The position numbers and the translations under genes were made by a program. From NCBI GenBank assembly GCA_029582165.1, contig CM055887.1, positions 13,319,190 through 13,383,189 of the forward strand: 64,000 nt of DNA. The letters are read 5' to 3'. The notes under the pieces are model-generated. The model saw only the letters and a program-made list of their open reading frames with translations. It was not told the origin of the DNA and ran no database searches. Every line of letters starts with the position of its first letter. Positions within the stretch are counted from its first letter, which is position 1. Below, one piece after another: positions 11,838-22,059 of this stretch. This DNA comes from Portulaca oleracea. Lineage: Eukaryota; Streptophyta; Magnoliopsida; Caryophyllales; Portulacaceae.

Positions 11838-12804
11838 TGTAGACGCTGAATTTTGTCACTCAATTTAGCTTTGTAATTATGTAATTTATTTTAATCATTT
11901 TTTATCTTTATATTTAATTTAGGATTAAATTCCAAGATTTTTGAAATGCACACATTTTCCACATGTTGTAATCCCCAAATCAAACTCAATCAAATCCCTC
12001 TTTATCTTATTTCATTCTTCATCCCTTTTCCAAATCAAATAAAATCAACCTTTATTTGATTTTATCCTCCCAATATTCTTTCATTCACCACCATAAATAA
12101 ACCTACGTCCACCACTATAAATACACTCTCATTTCCACTCTTTTTCTACACCTCAAAATCATCCTAGGAGTATTGACACTAGGTGATTTTACCTTCTTTT
12201 TCTTCCTCTTTTTTCTTCTTATCATCAGCATCATCATCTTGCATTCATAATCTTGGCATTAATTAACTTGAGGTTAGTATTATTTTTTCTTATTTTATTC
12301 TCACTTTACTATGATGTAAAATTTGACCTAAATAATAATATTGATGCTCTAATTAATTTGATTAAATGTAAACTTGTAAATGTTTATGCTTTTGTTCATT
12401 TATTTCGTTCTACTATTTGCATTTATTTTATTTTTGCATTTAATCATTTCATTTGTATGCGCTAAATAATATTGATTAATCTAATTAATTCTCCTCTTCA
12501 ACTCCTTTCTTTAAATTAACCGATTTAGTAGGGTCCGTTCTTTGAATGGGCGAATTCGAGAGTTTTTACTTTCGAATTCGTAACCTTACCCCCGGATCTG
12601 AATCTCATGGTTCGTGGTTTATGGAGTTTAAATTTGAGTTTATTATTTCTCACTAAAAATTAATTGGCGACTCTTTTTATTTTTATTATTTTGATTCACG
12701 TGAACATCATAAAAAAATGCATTTAAATCCTTTAAAGATTAAGACGCCTCATTCGGCTCGTTATTCACCGAGTGGGACACCATGGAGTTTTTTCCCGGGT
12801 ACTA
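11838..12804 (+). repeat. 3' LTR of the Tat-like element
   Basis: Starts TGTAGACGCTGAATTTTGTC and ends in a decayed copy of the expected end, ccgggtacta near 12804. It shares a block with the solo LTR at 51652-52768: tagtagggtc/tagtagagtc, then aattcgtaaccttaccccc, then aattggcgactct/aactggcgactct. The right end is uncertain by a few bases, and no TSD can be assigned because the left end of the element is missing. Confidence 0.65.
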
Positions 12805-12973
12805 AAGTATGGTTAGTTAAAATTGTAAAATATGTAAGTGTGGTTAGATGCGATTAAAATAGATGATCGTATGAGTTTCTTGATGTATTGGTAAAAAAGA
12901 AAAAGTGAAGTAAGATAGTAGTGTGATTATTTTATTATTTTTTTAGTAAGGTATGAGAGTAAGAAAAATAAGG

Positions 12974-13322
12974 CAAAAACTTACTCGGAGGTATCCTAAT
13001 ATTTGGGAAAATTATTTTTCGGTACCCGAACTTTTCAAAACTCATTTTGAGATACCCTTACTTTTTGGGTTAGTAATTATTTGGTTCTTTTCCGGCCATT
13101 AATTTTATTAAGTGACCGAAATACCTTTATTCTTCTTCAAGGGTATTTCTTCAGGAATAGAAGAATAAGGGCACTTCGATCACTTAATAAAATTGATGAC
13201 TGGAAAAGCACCTAATAATTACTAATACTAAAATTAAGGGTGCCCCAAAATGAGTTTTGAAAAGTTGTGGTACCAGAAAAATATTTCACCAAAAGTTAGG
13301 GTACCTCAGAGTAAGTTTTTGT
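12974..13322. mobile_element. Foldback MITE, 9-bp imperfect TSD (Mutator-like)
   Basis: A 349-bp element whose two halves are inverted copies of about 150 bp. Ends are CAAAAACTTACTC and GAGTAAGTTTTTG; the arms share phrases such as aaaactcattttg and ggtaccc. Flanks are aaaataagg (12965-12973) and taaataagg (13323-13331), one mismatch in nine, which fits a Mutator-like element. There is no coding capacity. Confidence 0.72.
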
Positions 13323-13331
13323 AAATAAGGC

Positions 13332-14028
13332 AAGAGAATAGTGTGGTTATTCTTAAGTGGATGATTTGTATTAGGCTATGTCCCTTTTGTAGTCATACGG
13401 AGACTCCTAAGATAACCTTGATTAATCTCTAATACTAATTATAAAAAATGAACTAAGGATCAATGTTAACTTGAAAACTAACCTCCTTTTCACTCATAAT
13501 ATTATAATGAGTCTATTCTTTCTAAGGAAAATGTTTTTTGATAAGGTTTTCACTATGAAAGTTTTTTGTGAGAAAATTTTTCTTGAAAAAGGATAAATTA
13601 CAATGTTTGATTTATATTTGAAAATATAAAAAGTTATAGGAAAATTTATTTAAAATATCTAAATTATCTTTATTTATGAAAATTTATAAAATAATTTTCA
13701 GAGTAATTTTGGGAAACTAAATTATAAATACGTTCACTTTGCTAAGGGAAAAAATATTCCTAATGCCCCCCTTGAAATGTGTTTCCGATCAATTATAGAA
13801 AATTTTTAGATTTCACTCAAAAATTTTGTCACTCATATTTTACAATCAAACATAGAAAAATTCAATAAATTTGATGAACAGCATTCACCATCAACCGGTC
13901 CCTTAGACAAGGAAAGTAGGGAACAGGAGAGTGAGGGGTAGCTCGCTAGTCGTTATTGGGCTTCTGTTGGACACCAATCGGTAATGGCATGAATAAGGCT
14001 GCTGATATTGGGCCCAGTTGCATCAGGC

Positions 14029-14085
<57 letters not shown>

Positions 14086-14200
14086 AAATGATGGTGGAAT
14101 CCTGGAATTGGAGGAGTTGGGCCACATAGAACATGCCTTTAGACTATATATACGTGCATCGGTGTATGTATTATGACTTAGAAAATTGGATATTTAGTAA
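13332..14200. other. Intergenic, AT-rich, no gene seen
   Basis: No coding or RNA feature is recognised. The part at 13500-13870 is rich in gaaaattttt-type phrases, possibly an old MITE. A (GA)n microsatellite occupies 14032-14081. Confidence 0.5.
14032..14081 (+). repeat. (GA)n microsatellite
   Basis: About 25 uninterrupted GA units. Confidence 0.95.
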
Positions 14201-14456
14201 TTGTTATTGGGGAAATTGGATTCTAATAATATGAACTTTTGGCCATATAAGACTTAATAATACGAACTTTCCATTGCGCTCAATAATATGAACTTTCATG
14301 CTACCCCAAAGAATACCACCAAGAGCTTTTCGACTCGTTTGAGAATGAAATTACGCATGGCGACACGCTTTTCAGTATGTTTGTAATACACCGCCACCCA
14401 TTGACTTAAAAAAATTGACACTTCAGCACCCTCTTTCTTTCTCTCTCTCCTCTCTC

Positions 14457-14460
<4 letters not shown>

Positions 14461-14514
<54 letters not shown>
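14461..14514 (+). repeat. (CT)n microsatellite in left arm of Pack-MULE
   Basis: A run of about 27 CT units. The right arm has a shorter, interrupted GA counterpart at 15206-15256. Confidence 0.9.
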
Positions 14515-14523
<9 letters not shown>

Positions 14524-14734
14524 CTCTCTTCGTCATTCTCAATTCCAGATCTTCTTCTTCTTCTTCCCACTTCACTATCTCAAAATTGAAATTAGTGATT
14601 TTCCACTCCCCCATTTCTCTCTCTAAAATCCCTCATATTTGCTTCTTGTCAAATCCCTGAAATCATCATATCATCTTGTCGCGCTATTAATTTTCCGGAT
14701 TCAAATGATGAAGTGAAATTCCAGCAAATATGCA

Positions 14735-15055
14735 ATGGCTACCGCTGGGGGTTTTCAATTGAGAAGGTCTACTTTATCAATCCCCTCCATTCTCAGTCGG
14801 GCAACCTCGTCCCCTTCCCACACTCGTCAAGCTCATGCCCACATTCTCAAAGCTGGCATTCTCATCGACACTGCTCACTCCAACAGGTTGCTCTCTCTCT
14901 ACGCCAACCACCGATGCTTCGCTGATGGAACGCTTTTGCTTCACTCAATTGACCAACCCACTTCCTCGTCTTTCTCTGTACTCATTAATGCCCTTTCAAA
15001 GTTCAATCTTTCTATCAATGTCCTGCGTATGTTCTCCACAATGATGTCAATGGGT
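14735..15055 (+). pseudogene. Captured N-terminal fragment of a pentatricopeptide repeat protein
   Basis: From ATG at 14735 the frame reads MATAGGFQLRRSTLSIPSIL and then about 85 more residues. These include QAHAHILKAG, LLSLYANHRCF, LLLHSIDQPTSSSFSVLINAL and LRMFSTMM, the layout of the first repeats of plant organelle PPR proteins of the PCMP/PLS class; from memory it resembles the At1g20230 type. PPR proteins bind organellar RNA. Only the leader and roughly the first two repeats remain; after SMG the frame runs into the inverted arm of the carrier element. Some 90 bp of likely 5' leader is also present. It cannot make a working PPR protein, but the frame itself is unbroken. Confidence 0.7.
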
Positions 15056-15544
15056 AGGATTTTGAAAAAAAAAAAAGAAGAAGAAGAAGCAAATCTGAGG
15101 GATTTTAGAGATAGAAATGGGGGAGTAGAAAAGCCCTAATTTCAATTTTGAGAGAGTGAAGTGGGAAGAAGAAGAAGATCTGGAATTGAGAATGACGAAG
15201 AGAGGAGAGAGAAAGAGAGAGAGAGAGAAAAGAGAGAGGCGAGAGAAAGAGAGAGGGTGCCGACATGGCAATTTTTTTAAGTCTATGGGTAACATGGCAT
15301 GGTCAAACATAAAAAAAAACCGTGCCGCCACCGCCACCTCATGTCTCCGACGAGTCAAGAAAAGGGTAACTCGGTGGCGTGTTATTGGGGGCAACAGGGG
15401 GTCAAAGTTCATATTATTCAGAACCTAATCGAAAGTTCGTATTATTAAGTCTTATATGGCCTAAAGTTTGTATTATTAGAATCCAATTTCCCTTGTTATT
15501 TTGGATGATCAGATGATAATAATAACAATGAGTTTAAAAAATGT

Positions 15545-16008
15545 ACGCCGTCAATGCTCCCAGCTTACGAAAAATTGTATTTTTTTTGGTACGATATCTA
15601 ACTTTATATTTTCATTTTAAGGTTTTTTAGAGTTTTAAAATTTTCAATTTTTTATTCTTGTCCTAGAATAGTTATTATGTGTAGTTATTAAAATAATTTT
15701 TAGATTTTTTTATTTTGAACAATTATTATGATTTTTTAAGAAATAAAAGGAAAAAAACATTAAAATCAGGAAAAAAATTTGAGACAAAATTTATAAATTT
15801 ATTAAAAATCACGGAGACATGTTGTGCTATATTTGGGAGCAAACACAAGTCAAAATCTTTGATATTTTGGACATGCACTTAGTGGTTGTACAAAAAAAAT
15901 ATAACTTCAAGAAATTTGGAGCCACTAACGTATATCTTTAAAGTTCATACAATTATTGTCCTATCGTCTAATGCAAAAATCATTAGAATCTAATTTTCCT
16001 CATAGCTT
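15545..16008. mobile_element. Partial MITE of the TTGGATTCTAATAATC family
   Basis: The interior matches, by eye, that of the copy at 23434-23985: ttttttttggtacg, ttttaaaattttcaattttt, a caaaatttataaatttattaaaaatca-type phrase broken by changes, and gttgtgctatattt. The right end is tcattagaatctaattttcc (15984-16003). No matching left end is visible next to the Pack-MULE, so this copy is truncated or rearranged on the left. Confidence 0.5.
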
Positions 16009-16634
16009 TGCTGAAAGAGTGGCCAAAAATTATTTCAAAAAAATATTGATTAAAAGGCTCAAAGCACATGAATCTGGCTGAAAAAGATTAGAATTGGTTA
16101 TCTTTTATCACAAAAACTTGAGTGTATACAAATTATCGAATAATTCAGTCTAACTGAACTCATTAATATTCCGGTTGGAGCTGGGAAACTTTAATTCAAC
16201 TTTGGAAATGTTTGGTAGGAACCACACAAAAATTTTTCCGGTGAAAAATTTTTCATGGCAAAGATTTCTTCAGAAAAAAATTTATCTTAGCCCCCCAAGG
16301 GAAATTTTCCCTAGGAAAAAGTAGGAAATGATGGGTGCAGCATAAAATTTTTCCTAAGATCAATCTACATCTATACATGGAAAAAATAAGTCAACTCGGA
16401 AAAATTGACTATTTCTCGGAAATTTTTGACAAACCAAACACACCCTTAATGGGAAACAAAGTCAAGGGGTGCAATGAACGAGCCGAGCTCAGCTAGAAAA
16501 AAGTTTAACTCAGATCTGGTACAAATTGTTTGGGCTCATGGTGGAGCTTGGCTATACTTTGGTGTTTTCGCTTTATAATTAAACTTTTAAATCTAAAGAG
16601 AAAATCATGTAAAGTTTTAGATATTTATATAACT
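16009..16634. other. Intergenic, no gene seen
   Basis: AT-rich. At 16210-16445 there are repeated gaaaaattttt and ggaaaatttt phrases with a possible inverted structure (old MITE), but no clean ends. Confidence 0.4.
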
Positions 16635-17217
16635 TAATTAGAAAACAAATTTTTTTTGAGAATAAGGTTATATTAAGTGAAATTTAAATAATAATGCTTG
16701 AGTTTTATCACTTTATGTAATTAACTAGAAAATTAAATAAAATTCCCCCAAATTTATGCTTTAATAAACATTTAATTATTATTCAATTTACCTATATCCA
16801 TTGAAAATAATTTACCTCCTTAAAATATTTAATTAGAAAACAAATTTTTTTTGAGAATAAGGTTATATTAAGTGAAATTTAAATAATAATGCTTGAGTTT
16901 TATCACTTTATGTAATTAACTAGAAAATTAAATAAAATTCCCCCAAATTTATGCTTTAATAAACATTTAATTATTATTCAATTTACCTATATCCATTGAA
17001 AATAATTTACCTCCTTAAAATATTTAATTAGAAAACAAATTTTTTTTGAGAATAAGGTTATATTAAGTGAAATTTAAATAATAATGCTTGAGTTTTATCA
17101 CTTTATGTAATTAACTAGAAAATTAAATAAAATTCCCAAATTTATGCTTTAATAAACATTTAATTATTATTCAATTTACCTATATCCATTGAAAATAATT
17201 TACCTCCTTAAAATATT
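16635..17217 (+). repeat. Tandem triplication of a 195-bp unit
   Basis: Three nearly identical copies start at 16635, 16830 and 17025, each beginning TAATTAGAAAACAAATTTTT and ending ttacctccttaaaatattt. The third copy is 2 bp shorter in a C-run (ccc instead of ccccc). Otherwise I see no differences, so the expansion is recent. No coding frame is present. Confidence 0.92.
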
Positions 17218-18146
17218 TAAACACGATAAAACTGTAGACGATCAAACAAAATGTAATCCACGAAATAATTTGATCCTACTCAAACGGAGCCTAACTATGA
17301 TAAAACAAATCAAGCCGAGCTTTGACGGAGTAAAGCTGAGCTCCTTACAAAATCTAGGCATGAGTGACATTTGGAAGAGATAGTATGTTGAATTCAATGG
17401 TCATTGTTTATCAAAGTTGCCAGCCAAATGAAGTTATTGATGGCATTTTGGTCAAAAGTTCAGTTCAACTTGACCCATAAGTGTTCTAATTGGAGCTGAG
17501 AAACATTAATTCTAATGAGAAACAAAGGTAAATATGAATCCAACTTGTCAAGTAAGTCCATGTCAAACCATTGCTAATTGATGTGCCTAGTATAACCCAT
17601 TTCATATAGATTTGATCAACTAAATTTAAATCTATAATAAATGTTTCTTCTTTAGAACTTCTAATAAATATTTATAATCAAGATTCAACATTAATAAACA
17701 TTACTTAAAATCGATTATGTACTCATCAACACTTGTCCACATTTGATCTATCTTCAATTTTCCAAGTTATATTTTAACTTTAATTAGCAGCGATTAGCAC
17801 TGATCAAAACTAATTAGGTCAAATCGATCAATGATAAACAATAATTTACTTATAATGGCTAGGTTGAAAAGAATAACACCAAAATTTATTAACACAACAA
17901 GTTAACAACTACTACTTGCAAGATTATTATTCGCTAACACCAATACATTATCTCTAGTTTATTAGAATTTCAGTCATATTTCTACAATTGTCATTATCAA
18001 ACTTATATGATACGTATGAATGGAGATAATGTCTTAGATGCCACTATCTTATCATTCAACAGTAAATTTTCTAAAAGGGATAACTGATTTCAAATCTGTC
18101 CAATTTTAACATTGGTCTCACGAACATGAGTTTGTAAAACTGCCGA
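17218..18146. other. Intergenic, no gene seen
   Basis: AT-rich unique-looking sequence with no convincing frame, repeat or RNA feature. Confidence 0.5.
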
Positions 18147-18375
18147 GGCCCTGTTCTTTTCTGCGGTATTTTGCGGTATGTCGCAGTATGGTGAAATTGC
18201 CAGAATTGTGGCGGGTTATTTCGCAGACGTAGAGTGAGGAGAAAGAATGTAAAAAGTAGAGGAGAAAAGTGAGGAGAGAGAAAAGTAATGATTTGTGGTA
18301 AAATGTGGTGGGTTGTGGCAAATTACGGTATGCTGTGACACAGTAGTTTGCCAACCGCAGAAAAAAAAACAGGTC
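18147..18375. mobile_element. MITE with GGCCCTGTTCTTTTCTGCGGT ends
   Basis: The left end ggccctgttcttttctgcgg faces the right end ccgcagaaaaaaaaacaggtc as an inverted pair. The inside holds repeated ttgtggcggg / gtggtgggttgtgg phrases and a GA-rich centre. The copy at 25023-25380 shares the ends and the cca-cca-caa motif. I could not establish a TSD. The style is hAT-like. Confidence 0.6.
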
Positions 18376-18544
18376 TTGTGTTGATAAGGATTAGTAGAAT
18401 AAGGACGAGAGGTCAAGACAATCTAGTAATGATGGTGGGGTTAGGAGCAAAATTTCTTGCCATTTGGTTAGAATAAATTCTCAAGACAGCATCATAATGT
18501 CGGGCAGGGGATGCCAGATGTGATATTAGAAATAGCCATGTAAT

Positions 18545-18841
18545 TAACGCTGGCAAAAATTTGGGTCCAGGTAAATTCGAGTCGGAGAAATTCGGACAAT
18601 GTCGAAATTCAGACGATAAATTCATGTCCGGGCCCGGTTTTATTTCCGGTCGAACCGGATCGGACAATTCGGACATAGCTAAAATCGAGTTCGGACGATA
18701 GAAAAAAAGAAAATTTATGTCCGAATATTCGGTCAATTTGGTCAATATTAAAATTCGGAGAAAAAATCTATGTCCAAACCCGATTTTTTCCGGGTCGAAT
18801 TATTCAGATAATTTGGATCAGACAAATTTTTGCTAGCTCTA
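18545..18841. mobile_element. hAT-type MITE, 8-bp TSD catgtaat
   Basis: A 297-bp element with inverted ends TAACGCTGGCAAAAATTT and AAATTTTTGCTAGCTCTA. It is flanked by a perfect 8-bp duplication catgtaat at 18537-18544 and 18842-18849. The interior repeats variants of attcggacaatt and ccgggtcgaa. The 8-bp TSD and the GCTGGCAAAAA-type end are typical of hAT MITEs. Confidence 0.85.
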
Positions 18842-18849
18842 CATGTAAT

Positions 18850-19809
18850 AAATTAATTAGTCCACACATTTGCTAAACTGAAACTTTAAGTCATATGTTT
18901 GACTAAAGAGTGGAAAAAAGGCAAAGCATGTTGTAAGCAATTGAAACTTTAAAGCATACATTTGACGACTGGTATAAGGCGAAGCATATTGTAAATAAAT
19001 ATATGTAGATTAAAATTAGATTACAATTACTGAGTTAGTCCAATTAGTAAGAATTATTATTCACAATTTAAAATGTCTTTAGTTCAACACCTTGTTAGAA
19101 AAATGTTGAATGATCGATGATGGTTTATATTGAGTCATAATTGGATCACTTTTTGTAAGACAAAATTTGCCTCTTATGTATAGGTACACACGATTGATAA
19201 CGAATAGGGAATTGAAATCATCGATCCCCTGTCTAGTTGTCTACATTTACTAATTATCTAAGTAACAACTATATATGGTATATTTACTATTCTTATGCTT
19301 TGAGTTCTTGTGTCAACTGCCAAGTGTTAACTCTAAATGCACCTAATACATGCAAAATACGCAACGCTTAGACCATGTTCCCAGGACCACCCAGAACCAT
19401 GGTCTGGGTAATGCTTTTAGGGTTTTGGGTCGAGTAATGGGCCTTCATTCAAGAGATGGGCTAGTGTCCAACTCATTTGTTTTGGATTGGGACTATGAAG
19501 TATTATGGTCCTGAATCATTAATCTAATTTCTACAAAACACGCCTCAAGCGCCTTACAGGCTATGCTACTTGTGCTCATATATATGAGTGTGGTTCAGTT
19601 CTTTCCATTGAACCTTAGTGCTAGCATTTGTTAGCCCATTCAATAGGTCTATTTATTTATGAACCTCCAAAATATTTAACAGAAGCGACAATTTTAATAC
19701 CTACTCAACAATCTTACTATTGTGAAGGCCTTTACATATTAATGATATCAATAATATTTCAAATTTTTGGGAGAACCTAGATAAATAAAACACTCTTTAC
19801 CTAAGCATA
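18850..19809. other. Intergenic, no gene seen
   Basis: No coding, RNA or repeat feature recognised. The phrase gaaactttaa(g/a)gcata/gtcatatgtttgac recurs once at about 18885 and 18945, a minor local duplication. Confidence 0.45.
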
Positions 19810-20376
19810 TTCTAAATAGCACGAGCTAGAGCCATCCAGTGGAGTTTCTGCTGCTTGATGATAGCAACATTGCATGTTCCCCTGATATTGTGGATGCGAC
19901 TTGCAAAATTTGCTAGTCCAATTTCCTTTTGTGCGCTTACTTATCTACCAGTTAATCAGCTTTAAGAGCCTGTAAAATGCAATTTTTTTGGAGAAGTAAT
20001 CCATCCTTGTAGCCAAATCCTAAGTTTTACTGCCAAGGGGCAGTCATAAAAGATATGTTGCAAGGTTTCCTCAGCAAAACCACAAATACAACAATCAGTA
20101 GGGAACTAGCACAATTTAGCTAGTCTAGTTTTGACTACTACTAGTTTTTCATGAAGCATAAGCTAACATATAAAAGAGTGTCTTGCATATTAAGGAGGCA
20201 CCAACACAACCAAGGCAAATTAGGCTTTTGAGCAACTGAAAAGAGATTCTAGATATTAGAAATGTTCCTCCAGTACCAAATTGTGTCCTCATTAGGGGAT
20301 TAGGACCACTTGTCTTGACCCTTGATATATCTTCTATAGATCAGACCCACTTGACCCCAAAATTTTGTTTGTGCTA

Positions 20377-21163
20377 TGAAGAGTTCCAACAAATTCTGAG
20401 GACCTCATTACTACATCTGCTGAGGACCTCCAGCACCAGCACTAGAATTTTGTTTGAAAGTGCGCCAAAATTAATTTAGGGAAGTATCCTCTACAAACCC
20501 TAAAATATACTTTCTCCTACTCTTTCGATTTTGATATGATAACGGTTGTTTCCATATTTTCAGAAACTCAAGATATGGAAAGGAAATCAAAGATATCAAA
20601 CGGATATGGAAGATTGAGAAGATCAATCACAAGAAGGAAACTATCCCCACCAAAGATCAAAGAGTCGTTGGAATGTCAATATATATATATCTTTCGAAGA
20701 CTTCTTGAAGAGTATTGATTTCCAAGCAAGAAAATCAGTAGTAGGAACTTTGTGATAGAAAGTTCTGAGTGTAGGAATATTGAGTGAATATTCTGAGTGT
20801 AACCATTGTTGTAGTGGTGAGTTTTCGTGTAACCAGTAGTCAAACTAGTGAGGACCTCTATAGGTCGTGAGTTTGAAGTTAAATAAGTGTCTCTCTGTCA
20901 AGTGAGGTCACTGGTTGTAATTGCCTCCACTGTGAGGCCCTTGATCCAGAAGACATCTGCTGAGTCTTCTGTTCTGGTAGGCCAATTGAGGACCTCACAA
21001 GTTCTCTGTTGAGCTGAGTTGTAACCTCCTCCTTTCTAAGCACTTTTAATTATTCAATAAAAGAAGTTATTTTTCATATAAAAGTGCTACTAACTTGGTT
21101 GTGCTGATCAAAAGTGCAGAACTATTTACATAACCCTAATCACCCCCCTCTAGGGTTATTTTA
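20377..21163 (+). mobile_element. Solo LTR, Copia-type, TSD tgcta
   Basis: 787 bp, beginning TGAAGAGTTCC and ending CCCCCCTCTAGGGTTATTTTA (the final CA appears as TA). It is flanked by tgcta at 20372-20376 and 21164-21168. Like the LTRs at 554 and 7410 it carries repeated gaggacct phrases and the cccccctctaggg block. It inserted into the LINE remnant. The altered last dinucleotide fits decay by C-to-T change. Confidence 0.72.
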
Positions 21164-21364
21164 TGCTAGATTTCCAAGAGGTAATTCTAGATGTTGTTTT
21201 GTCAACAAGCTTGGCATAAGTCGTCTTTGTTATTCCCCCTTAATGATAAGGATGTCCAAGTATATGAAAGGAATTCTAGTATGCTAAAACCAGTAAGGTT
21301 GATGATGTCCTCCTTTGAGTGGGACATTTGAACTACTTCAATGAAAGAGCTAGGTTTTTCCTTG

Positions 21365-21391
21365 CTTTTTTTTTTTTTTTTTTTTGCACAC
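21365..21391 (-). mobile_element. Minute poly(A) retroposon with 13-bp TSD
   Basis: The 27-bp insert, read on the minus strand, is gtgtgc followed by about 20 A and a G. It is bracketed by the exact 13-bp direct repeat AGGTTTTTCCTTG at 21352-21364 and 21392-21404. A long TSD plus a poly(A) tail is the signature of target-primed reverse transcription. Only the tail and six bases of the source transcript were copied. It inserted into the LINE remnant. Confidence 0.7.
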
Positions 21392-21880
21392 AGGTTTTTC
21401 CTTGTTAGAAGCAAGACTGGAAGTCTTGAAAAAATGTTGAAGAGTTTGCAAAAGAAGTTGAACAAATTGCTCATGTTGCACAAAATATCATCAAGTTATT
21501 AGAAAATACGAAGTGAACCAGCTTGAAACTTTTGCATTTAGGGTACGTAGTATTTGAACCCAAGGGCATACCAAGATATCCCATGCAAAGAACAAATAAC
21601 AAAGGAGATATGGGATCACCATACCTAAGCGCTCTTTCCCATTTGGCTAACCTATATTGCGATTCATTGATTTGGATAGTGAAATAAGTTGTAGCCACAA
21701 GGGCCTTGACCAATTTGATGAAGGTAGAAGATAACTTTATACCCCACCCCCTAAAACCTATTGTCATTAAATCATGGTTTATATATGGTATCAAAAGTCT
21801 TCCTACGATCTGCTCTTAGAAGGCATCTAGATTGGGTAGTTTTCTTGCCAAAACCTCAGGCAAATTCTTGCCACATTAGG

Positions 21881-22059
21881 ACACACTACTGAGCTTTCTT
21901 CCAAGGACAAAAGCTAACTGCTTGTCTAGTTGTTTGTGGTTCCGTTGGTTCTATTCGGAATTACTACTACGTACTTAATCTATGTGGTGCCAAGGGTCAC
22001 GTGGACTCTACTAACAACAAATGTATAATGTAGATGTAGCAGTGGTGAGTATCAAAACT
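21881..22059. other. Short intergenic spacer
   Basis: Nothing recognised. Confidence 0.4.

Larger units (their letters stand above)
4047..12804 (+). mobile_element. Degenerate non-autonomous Tat-lineage Gypsy element (composite)
   Basis: This joins a gag remnant (4359-5192), a long non-coding stretch, an array of unrelated tandem repeats (9671-11800), a purine-rich tract (11824-11837) and a 3' LTR (11838-12804). That order (gag, long 3' UTR with tandem repeats, PPT, LTR) is characteristic of Tat/Ogre-type elements. A later Copia-type element (7410-9584) interrupts it. I find no protease, RT or integrase and no clear 5' LTR, so the parts may belong to one heavily deleted element or to two adjacent relatives. 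The left limit is uncertain. Confidence 0.5.
14210..15492. mobile_element. Pack-MULE-like foldback element with long TIRs and a captured PPR fragment
   Basis: Terminal inverted repeats of about 440 bp (14210-14646) and 416 bp (15077-15492) share, end to end, GGGAAATTGGATTCTAATAA, the phrase ggccatataagacttaataa, a CT/GA-rich tract and a tttcaattttgag/ctcaaaattgaaa block. Flanks are ttgttattg (14201-14209) and ttgttattt (15493-15501), eight of nine matching. Between the arms is a unique segment of about 430 bp that encodes the N-terminus of a PPR protein. Long TIRs, a 9-bp TSD and an internal gene fragment together define a Pack-MULE. No transposase is present. Confidence 0.75.
19810..21880 (-). 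pseudogene. LINE (L1-type) remnant: RT and zinc-binding RT C-terminal region
   Basis: On the minus strand 21794-21471 reads through NESQYRLAKWERALRYGDPI, then SPLLFVLCMGYL and, further on, VHFVFSNNLMIFC. These correspond to the LINE RT blocks with the G-D-P-(I/L)-S-P motif and the F-A-D-D-L-(M/I) box; here the two catalytic Asp have become Ser-Asn. Just 5' of it EVLARKLPNL matches the preceding RT block. Past the nested solo LTR, minus-strand 20100-20000 reads DCCICGFAEETLQHIFYDCP, the C-X2-C...H...C pattern of the zf-RVT domain. Stops and frameshifts occur throughout, so it is an old dead copy. Limits are approximate, and the solo LTR at 20377-21163 splits it. Confidence 0.65.

Noticed and set aside
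14415..14660. Ser/Leu-rich and Arg/Glu-rich frames in the CT/GA tracts
   Set aside because: They are translations of the microsatellite in the Pack-MULE arm.
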